Positions 58,838 through 64,000 of a DNA stretch of 64,000 nucleotides are shown here, in pieces. A model generated the notes under the pieces. It saw nothing but the letters and a program-made list of their open reading frames with translations, had not been told where the DNA came from and did no database searches. The stretch is from an uncultured Tolumonas sp. (GTDB taxonomy: Bacteria > Pseudomonadota > Gammaproteobacteria > Enterobacterales > Aeromonadaceae), in contig NZ_OY782757.1 of the NCBI RefSeq assembly GCF_963678185.1, positions 2,059,501 to 2,123,500 on the forward strand, in the 5' to 3' direction. Position 1 is the first letter of the stretch. Each line of letters begins with the position of its first letter. The position numbers were made by a program, and so were the translations under genes.

Positions 58838-59752
58838 ATGGATATCCGGCAGCTGAAATACTTTATTGCGGTGGCAGAAGAACAAAATTTTGGCCGGGCA
58901 GCGGAACGTTTGCACCGTTCACAACCGCCACTGACACGTCAGATCCAGATGTTGGAAGAAGAGCTGGGGGTATTGTTGTTTCGTCGTACCGCGAAAGGGG
59001 TTGAGCTGACCCAAGCCGGCGCAACGCTACAGCGGGATGCCATGAATATTCTGACACTGGTGCAGCAAGCGACTGAACGGGCCCAGCTCGCCGCCAAAGG
59101 ACAGATCGGCATTCTGGATGTTGGTGTCTATGGCTCCTCTGCACTGAATACCATCCCCACCATTTTGTCTGCGTTTTCTGACCAACACCCAGAGGTTGAG
59201 ATCAGATTGCATAACGCCCATCGCTCGGTACAGATTGAAGCATTACGACAGCGCCGTGTGTTGATTGCGTTTGATCGTTATATGCCGGAAGAAGACGATC
59301 TGGCCGTGGAATTAGTGGCTAAGGAACCGTTAGCCGTGGTCTGTAAACAAAATCATCCGCTGGCCGCAAAACAAACGATTTCTATCGAGGATCTGAAAAA
59401 TGAACCGATGGGCATGCCCGCAGCGCTAAATACCCTTACCGCTAATGCCGCATTAAATCTGTGCCGAGCACACGGCTTTGAACCCAAAGTGGCAACAGAA
59501 TCAACCGATGTCATCACCGCCCTGATCACCTTGGCCAGCGGTCATGGTGGTGTCGGACTGGTACCCGCCTCGGTTTCTAATCTACAGATCCCGGGGCTGG
59601 TCTTCCGCCCGCTCAAAGAGGCCAGTGAATCGTTTATGGAACTGCATTGTCTCTATCTCAAAGACGAACAATCGCCGTTATTACAAGAACTATTACAGGT
59701 AGTGCACGAATATCGCGGGGAAAATGAGAAACAACTCAGAGAGCATTATTAA
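58838..59752 (+). CDS. LysR-family regulator divergent from uidA
   Basis: 304 residues from the ATG at 58838, six bases after GGGAG. MDIRQLKYFIAVAEEQNFGRAAERLHRSQPPLTRQIQMLEEELGVLLFRRTAKGVELTQAG is a textbook LysR domain of the CatR/BenM-like subgroup. The effector domain shows GQIGILDVGVYGSSALNTIPTILSAF. It faces uidA across about 156 bases, so uidA is a candidate target, but E. coli uses the TetR-type UidR for this role. Its effector is unknown. Confidence 0.92.
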   Translation: MDIRQLKYFIAVAEEQNFGRAAERLHRSQPPLTRQIQMLEEELGVLLFRRTAKGVELTQAGATLQRDAMNILTLVQQATERAQLAAKGQIGILDVGVYGSSALNTIPTILSAFSDQHPEVEIRLHNAHRSVQIEALRQRRVLIAFDRYMPEEDDLAVELVAKEPLAVVCKQNHPLAAKQTISIEDLKNEPMGMPAALNTLTANAALNLCRAHGFEPKVATESTDVITALITLASGHGGVGLVPASVSNLQIPGLVFRPLKEASESFMELHCLYLKDEQSPLLQELLQVVHEYRGENEKQLREHY

Positions 59753-59782
59753 CAGACGGACGGCTTAGACAGCGCCAAAAAC

Positions 59783-59809
59783 AAAAAACCCGCCGAAGCG
59801 GGTTTTTCT
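59783..59809 (-). terminator. Terminator of the solitary tRNA-Pro
   Basis: On the minus strand AAAAACCCGC-TTCG-GCGGGTTTTTT follows the tRNA gene. It probably also ends the LysR transcript from the other side. Confidence 0.88.
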
Positions 59810-59813
59810 AATG

Positions 59814-59890
<77 letters not shown>

Positions 59891-60063
59891 TATTTCCAAA
59901 TTATGCCACTAAATGCAGGGAATTGAAATCAAAGATGCCATTTGCCGATCTGACTGGTTAAATTGACATCAGTCTGTGGTTATTCCATATGCAAACACCT
60001 GTTTACCAGCCCTACACCATCAACTGGTGGCTCATAAAAAACGGATAAAATGCATCTCTTACA

Positions 60064-60705
60064 TTATCGTAAATTGCGGGCATGTTGAATGAGTTGGCCT
60101 AATTCACGTGTCGCAGCAGCCGGCTCACGCGCGGCACAAATGGCCGAAACTACCGCAATACCATCTGCACCAGCTTGAAAAATATCGCCCGTATTCCGCG
60201 TATTAATGCCGCCAATCGCCACCACCGGCTTGTCGATTTTGGTCATCCAATCCCGCAATGAATCTAATCCGATAGCCGGATCAGCATCTTGTTTGGTGCC
60301 GGTCGGAAAAACCGGCCCCACACCAAAATAGTCGGCCAATAAACAATCATCATTGTGCAGGTGAGCGGCTTGCGAAATCGACAACCCCAGAATTTTATCT
60401 GGCCCTAACAACTGACGGGCAACTGCCAATGGCAGATCGCCCTGCCCTAAGTGCACACCATCGGCATCACAAGCCAAAGCAATATCAATATGATCATTGA
60501 TCAGGAAAGGCACGTTAGCCTCACGACTCATCGGCAAGATCTGTTGTGATAAGCGCAGCCAATCGCGTTTTTTCCATTGTGGCGCTCGCAACTGCAACAC
60601 TGTCACCCCTGCATCTAGCACCTGTTGTGTCAGTTTAAGTGCCGCGTCAAAACCGCCGCACATCTCGGGATCTAACACCAGATACAGGGAAAGATCGAGC
60701 TTCAT
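60064..60705 (-). CDS. thiE: Thiamine-phosphate synthase
   Basis: 213 residues. TIM-barrel motifs are [90 protein letters not shown] and [29 protein letters not shown]. It joins the thiazole phosphate and pyrimidine pyrophosphate to form thiamine phosphate. It overlaps thiM by 4 bases (ATGA) and shares its riboswitch control. Confidence 0.97.
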   Translation of the reverse strand: MKLDLSLYLVLDPEMCGGFDAALKLTQQVLDAGVTVLQLRAPQWKKRDWLRLSQQILPMSREANVPFLINDHIDIALACDADGVHLGQGDLPLAVARQLLGPDKILGLSISQAAHLHNDDCLLADYFGVGPVFPTGTKQDADPAIGLDSLRDWMTKIDKPVVAIGGINTRNTGDIFQAGADGIAVVSAICAAREPAAATRELGQLIQHARNLR

Positions 60706-61505
60706 GCCAATGCCTCAGCCAACGTCACCGCATCTAATTGATAAAGTTTATCTAAAAACAACGGCACAAAACTACCCGGCCCTTTTGCCTGTGCTGCAGC
60801 CCGTTGCCCGGCTATCGCCATTACGGCACAAGCACTGGCCACGGCATCTAAACGATCCGTTTCTTCACAACCGGCTATAAAGGCCGCAACGACACTGGAC
60901 AGCGCACAGCCGGTACCCGTCACCCTTGTCATCAGCGGATCACCCACTTTGACATGCACGACCCGCGCCCCATCGGTGATGTAATCAATTTCACCGGTTA
61001 CTGCGACAATGGCCCCGCAGGTATTCGCTAATATTTGCGCGGCACCAATTGCCTGTTCGCTCTGGTCAGCACTGTCCACACCTTTGCCAGCGGTAGCATG
61101 CCCAGCTAACGCCATGATCTCCGAGGCATTCCCCCGAATCGCAGTTGGCTGTAGTTTTATTAACTCACGACACAATTCCGTCCGATAAGGCAATACTCCA
61201 GCCGCTACCGGATCTAATATCCACGGTGTTTCGGCTTGATTGGCGGCCTGCACAGCAATACGGATAGTGGCCGCCTGAGCCGAAGTTAGTGTGCCGACAT
61301 TCACCGACAATGCGGAAGCAATTGCGGCAAACGCGCCTGCCTCTTCCGGTGCAGTGATCATGGCCGGGGCGGCACCTAACGCCAATAACACATTCGCAGT
61401 AAATCCGGTGACCACATCATTGGTAATGACATGAGTGAGTGGTGAAGTGCGACGGAGACGCTCAAGATGTGTAGCTACAATGATGGCGGGTAACGCTTGC
61501 GACAT
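60702..61505 (-). CDS. thiM: Hydroxyethylthiazole kinase
   Basis: 267 residues. Ribokinase-like patterns are [68 protein letters not shown] and the catalytic [18 protein letters not shown]. It salvages thiazole alcohol for thiamine. The ATG has a strong AAGGAGG site that can be masked by the leader (see the riboswitch). thiM-thiE with no thiC nearby indicates salvage function at this locus. Confidence 0.97.
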   Translation of the reverse strand: MSQALPAIIVATHLERLRRTSPLTHVITNDVVTGFTANVLLALGAAPAMITAPEEAGAFAAIASALSVNVGTLTSAQAATIRIAVQAANQAETPWILDPVAAGVLPYRTELCRELIKLQPTAIRGNASEIMALAGHATAGKGVDSADQSEQAIGAAQILANTCGAIVAVTGEIDYITDGARVVHVKVGDPLMTRVTGTGCALSSVVAAFIAGCEETDRLDAVASACAVMAIAGQRAAAQAKGPGSFVPLFLDKLYQLDAVTLAEALA

Positions 61506-61544
61506 AAGTCCTCCTTAACAATGGCAGACAAAATGCGCAGCAAA

Positions 61545-61645
61545 AAGGAGGACGGCAGTACCGTCGTGAGCTCCCTACGCTGGCATGATCCAGATCAGGT
61601 GCAACGGGTATTTCTCAGCTGATAAACAGCACCCCGGTCACGTTG
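61545..61645 (-). ncRNA. TPP riboswitch (THI element) of thiM-thiE
   Basis: On the minus strand the conserved aptamer core is clear: GGGGTGC, CTGAGAAATACCCGTTG, ACCTGATCTGGATCATGCC and GCGTAGGGA (61572-61645). Next comes GTCCTCCTT (61545-61553), an exact complement of the thiM Shine-Dalgarno AAGGAGGAC (61508-61516). This favours control of translation initiation by sequestering. A competing hairpin GACGG/CCGTC overlaps the same segment, which gives an on/off switch. Confidence 0.95.
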
Positions 61646-61743
61646 AAGCTCATTCTGGTGGACGGCAACTATCAGTGTCAATCAATCAGTTTCATCACAG
61701 TGGTGATTTTTACTGCCAAACAGCCAAGTCGTTTACCGTTGGC

Positions 61744-61983
61744 TTAATGTTCCGGCATCCAGCTTTCACTGTTTTCCCACACATCCTGTACCAGCTCTTC
61801 GATCATGACTTTATCTTCCTTGCTGGCTTTACTGATCGACATCGACATGGCACTACCAGTGGCAACCCGGATACTGAGATCACTGAATTTAACCGTCAGT
61901 TGACGATTCAACTCATTTGCCAGGGCTTCTATGGTTTCCAGAGCAATACCGTGTTTTTTATCAATAATGATTTCTAAGCGCAT
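61744..61983 (-). CDS. DinI-family protein
   Basis: 79 residues. MRLEIIIDKKHGIALETIEALANELNRQL, LSIRVATGSAMSMSISKASKEDKVMIEELVQDVWENSESW match the DinI fold, in which an acidic C-terminal helix binds RecA. DinI modulates RecA filaments in the SOS response. A consensus LexA site sits 29 bases upstream. The closest named members are DinI and its relative MsgA. Confidence 0.88.
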   Translation of the reverse strand: MRLEIIIDKKHGIALETIEALANELNRQLTVKFSDLSIRVATGSAMSMSISKASKEDKVMIEELVQDVWENSESWMPEH

Positions 61984-62011
61984 GGAAAAGACCTCGGTTA
62001 AACACCAGATA

Positions 62012-62027
62012 CTGTATTAATATACAG
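62012..62027. promoter_or_regulatory. LexA (SOS) box of the dinI-like gene
   Basis: CTGTATTAATATACAG is a full 16-bp palindrome that fits the LexA consensus CTGT-N8-ACAG, ending 29 bases upstream of the start codon. Confidence 0.9.
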
Positions 62028-62040
62028 TTATCAAAAAATG

Positions 62041-62380
62041 AAATCCAGTCTGTTTATCCGCAAAAAAACACGTCTGTTAAGGTAAAATATATTTGTAATC
62101 TTAGTTAAATGATATCCGCTAATCTGCTGTTGAGTCCGCCCGCTCAGCCTTACTGTCAGTGGGCGGCCCAAAAGCTGTGCGTATTATCTGATTCCGTTAA
62201 AAACATTTTATAAATCAGCATATGGCTTGCTATTCCATGCTATTAATATTGCCAAGCAGAAATAGTCAAAGTATCGGGAAATAACAAATCAAACATGGCA
62301 AAGGATCGCTGCTGATGAGAACGTTGCGAGTGGTTATTACGCCTTCATCCCTCTGTGGATATCGTTAAAAGGGCGTCATA
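62041..62380. other. Intergenic region between the dinI-like and DinB-fold genes
   Basis: 340 bases without a supported gene. A CCGCCC...GGGCGG stem (62136-62166) occurs but has no T-run. Tiny open frames at 62294 and 62315 are too short to claim. Confidence 0.45.
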
Positions 62381-62923
62381 TTGGATCGATATAACCATAT
62401 ATGTCTTCGAGCAACCTACAACGAGTGGATGAATGCTAAAATTTACAACGCAATGATCTATGAGTTGGCAGATGGAGTTATCGCAGGTCAAAATGACCCG
62501 ATTGATGAGGTCATCAAAATGCTGAATCATCTCATTGTGGTAGATACTTTATGGCTTAAACGGTTTGCGATCCATCCAGCCAACTACAGCGCATTAGAAT
62601 CCGTCTTATCGTTACCCACACCAGCCGATCTCGAACAAATCGTCTCGTCAAACATTCAGGAATTAGCCGAATTCCGACAATATCTGGATAAAATCATCTG
62701 TGAATGGGCGCACGCTATTACCAGAATCGATTTAGATCATCAGCTTTGTTATAAAAATACCCAAGGCATGATTACTAATCATAAATTTTTCAGTCTAATC
62801 ATGTATTTCTTTAATTATCAGACGTTTATTCGCGAGAAAATATTAGCGTTGTTATTACAAGCCGATATAGATGTGGGAGCGACTGAGTTAGTGGTACCGA
62901 TGCCGAGCGGAATTAATATCTGA
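62381..62923 (+). CDS. DinB-fold protein with altered metal site
   Basis: 180 residues from a TTG at 62381, chosen because the family motif YNEWMN then falls near residue 14; an ATG at 62429 would cut into it. LNHLIVVDTLWLKRF (His about 50) is typical of the DinB/DUF664 family. The later segment, usually HxxNHQTHHRGQ, here reads YFFNYQTFIREK, so the three expected His ligands are replaced. DinB-fold proteins include metal-dependent thiol transferases; this one may have lost metal binding. Not to be confused with the DNA polymerase IV gene dinB. Its function is unknown. Confidence 0.72.
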   Translation: MDRYNHICLRATYNEWMNAKIYNAMIYELADGVIAGQNDPIDEVIKMLNHLIVVDTLWLKRFAIHPANYSALESVLSLPTPADLEQIVSSNIQELAEFRQYLDKIICEWAHAITRIDLDHQLCYKNTQGMITNHKFFSLIMYFFNYQTFIREKILALLLQADIDVGATELVVPMPSGINI

Positions 62924-62945
62924 GAAAAATAAAATGCAGAAAAGC

Positions 62946-62970
62946 AAAAACCCCGCCGAAGCGGGGTTTT
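62946..62970 (-). terminator. Terminator of the Arg-His-Leu-Pro tRNA operon
   Basis: On the minus strand AAAACCCCGC-TTCG-GCGGGGTTTTT follows the tRNA-Pro gene. It differs from the copy at 59783 by one C-G pair. Confidence 0.9.
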
Positions 62971-62977
62971 CTAAATG

Positions 62978-63054
<77 letters not shown>

Positions 63055-63078
63055 ATTTTGTCGCTTTTTCGTAAAGAT

Positions 63079-63163
63079 TGGTGCGAAAGGAGGGACTCGA
63101 ACCCTCACACCCGAAGGCACTAACACCTGAAGCTAGCGCGTCTACCAATTCCGCCACCTTCGC
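63079..63163 (-). tRNA. leuT: tRNA-Leu (CAG)
   Basis: 85 bases with a long variable arm and encoded CCA. GCGAAGGTGGCGGAATTGG is the class II tRNA-Leu start, and the anticodon loop is CTTCAGG with anticodon CAG. Confidence 0.96.
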
Positions 63164-63187
63164 ATCACTATTCTTTACTTTTAAATC

Positions 63188-63264
63188 TGGGGTGGCTAAT
63201 GGGGCTCGAACCCACGACAACTGGAATCACAATCCAGGGCTCTACCAACTGAGCTATAGCCACC
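63188..63264 (-). tRNA. hisR: tRNA-His (GUG)
   Basis: 77 bases with CCA. Acceptor GGTGGCT/AGCCACC with the extra 5' G of tRNA-His; anticodon GTG in the loop ATTGTGAT. Confidence 0.97.
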
Positions 63265-63304
63265 ATTGCTATCTTGGAACTTCTCAGTTGAATCTATCAA
63301 CGCT

Positions 63305-63381
<77 letters not shown>

Positions 63382-63402
63382 CTTGTCCTCAAGACGGGGC
63401 GA

Positions 63403-63431
63403 ATATTAAGGGCAGATGAAAAACATGTCCA
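63403..63431 (-). promoter_or_regulatory. Promoter of the tRNA operon
   Basis: On the minus strand TGGACA, a 17-base spacer and TAATAT give a good sigma-70 promoter. A GC-rich discriminator (TCGCCCCGTC) follows, typical of stable-RNA genes under stringent control. The -10 lies about 22 bases before the tRNA-Arg 5' end. Confidence 0.75.
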
Positions 63432-63550
63432 GTAATTTTAACAAAAAAATGTTTAGTTGCTGGAACTGTAATCAATCACTTACTAATAGGAATGGTTGTT
63501 GTTCAATTTTTGCTTGATCTGCAGGCCGATCAATTTACACTAGCCGAATT

Positions 63551-63566
63551 GAATGAACGTTCATTC
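63551..63566. promoter_or_regulatory. Palindromic operator of the TetR gene
   Basis: GAATGAACGTTCATTC is a perfect 16-bp palindrome (18 bp with flanking T and A), 20 bases before the TetR gene start, fitting autoregulation by a TetR dimer. Confidence 0.75.
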
Positions 63567-63586
63567 ATTTTTCCATTGGTGTAAAG

Positions 63587-64000
63587 ATGTCACAACAGAA
63601 ACCTGAATTGATCATGGCTCATGCCGAACAATTGTTTATCGACCATGGCTTTCATGGCACGTCGATGCAGATGATTGCTAAAGCCGCCGGCATTGCCGCT
63701 GGCACTGTGTATTTGCACTTCCCGAGTAAAGAGGTGTTGATCCGCCGGATTTACCGACGCGCTGTCACCGACATGCTGGAAAGTTTACTGAAAGTGTATG
63801 ACCCGACGTTATGGCCATTTGAACAATATCGGTATTTCTGGCTCAACGCCTATCACGAACTGAAAGAAAAACAGAGTTTGGTGCACTTTAAAGATCTGTA
63901 CGAACGTTCTCCTTTTTATAACGAAGATGATCGTGCATGGGCCGATGAACAATGGTTGCCCATCGAACAGTTTTTCCAAACAGGTATTGATAACGGCCTG
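63587..64000 (+). CDS. TetR-family transcriptional regulator (3' end cut by window)
   Basis: 138 codons are present before the edge. MSQQKPELIMAHAEQLFIDHGFHGTSMQMIAKAAGIAAGTVYLHFPSKEVLI is a complete TetR helix-turn-helix. The ligand domain starts at about residue 60 and is cut. Divergent palindrome upstream suggests self-control; such regulators often govern an adjacent efflux pump, which would lie beyond the window. Confidence 0.92.
   Translation, partial: MSQQKPELIMAHAEQLFIDHGFHGTSMQMIAKAAGIAAGTVYLHFPSKEVLIRRIYRRAVTDMLESLLKVYDPTLWPFEQYRYFWLNAYHELKEKQSLVHFKDLYERSPFYNEDDRAWADEQWLPIEQFFQTGIDNGL

Noticed and set aside
58682-58915. Longer N terminus for uidA
   Set aside because: The GTG at 58681 has a strong AGGAG site and gives the conserved LKPVENP start; the extension reaches into the promoter gap shared with the LysR gene.

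Overview
The window reads as chromosomal DNA of a gammaproteobacterium. Three gene orders are close to those of E. coli: groS-groL/fxsA/cutA-dsbD; leuS-lptE-holA-rsfS-rlmH-mrdA-mrdB-rlpA-dacA-ybeD-lipB-lipA; and the tRNA operon Arg-His-Leu-Pro. The departures from E. coli (no nadD after holA, mltB inside the mrd cluster, two rlpA genes) together with the protein sequences point to Aeromonadales, perhaps near Tolumonas or Aeromonas. That placement is inference from pattern memory only. Almost everything is coding and appears intact. No transposase, integrase, prophage or CRISPR array was seen.

Layout. 1-3.1 kb: end-truncated rlhA and a MASE1-PAS-GGDEF diguanylate cyclase. 3.4-10.9 kb: a UDG-family glycosylase, groESL with a sigma-32 promoter, fxsA, cutA-dsbD, a GIY-YIG protein and a sodium-dependent NSS transporter. 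10.9-13.2 kb: an unknown exported protein, pbpG and ybeL. 13.4-27.4 kb: a long + strand run for translation, LPS assembly, replication, ribosome silencing, cell elongation and lipoate synthesis, with a 127-bp ERIC element before lipB. 27.5-33 kb: sanA, a norR without norVW beside it, and a c-di-GMP-I riboswitch ahead of a CHASE4-HAMP-PAS-GGDEF-EAL protein.

33-43.4 kb is an accessory stretch: ugd, an hxlR-fabF pair, LysR regulators, a YgiD-type dioxygenase with an SRPBCC protein, the glutathione-dependent formaldehyde pathway (frmA-fghA) and small membrane proteins. 43.4-58.7 kb is a complete glucuronide/hexuronate unit. It holds an OprD-type porin for outer-membrane entry, a GPH symporter and ExuT for inner-membrane entry, UidA to release glucuronate, UxaC-UxuB-UxuA to convert it to 2-keto-3-deoxygluconate, and the GntR regulator UxuR. 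Several copies of a TGGTTAACCA palindrome lie in the two gaps around uxuR, which suggests a local operator set.

58.8-64 kb: a LysR gene divergent from uidA, a solitary tRNA-Pro, thiM-thiE behind a TPP riboswitch with a visible Shine-Dalgarno sequestering helix, a dinI-like gene with a consensus LexA box, a degenerate DinB-fold gene, the Arg-His-Leu-Pro tRNA operon and a TetR gene cut by the window end.

The points most worth following are the riboswitch-controlled c-di-GMP enzyme, the palindromic operators of the hexuronate unit, the thiM leader, the ERIC copy and the hxlR-fabF module. I did not find a wholly new kind of system.
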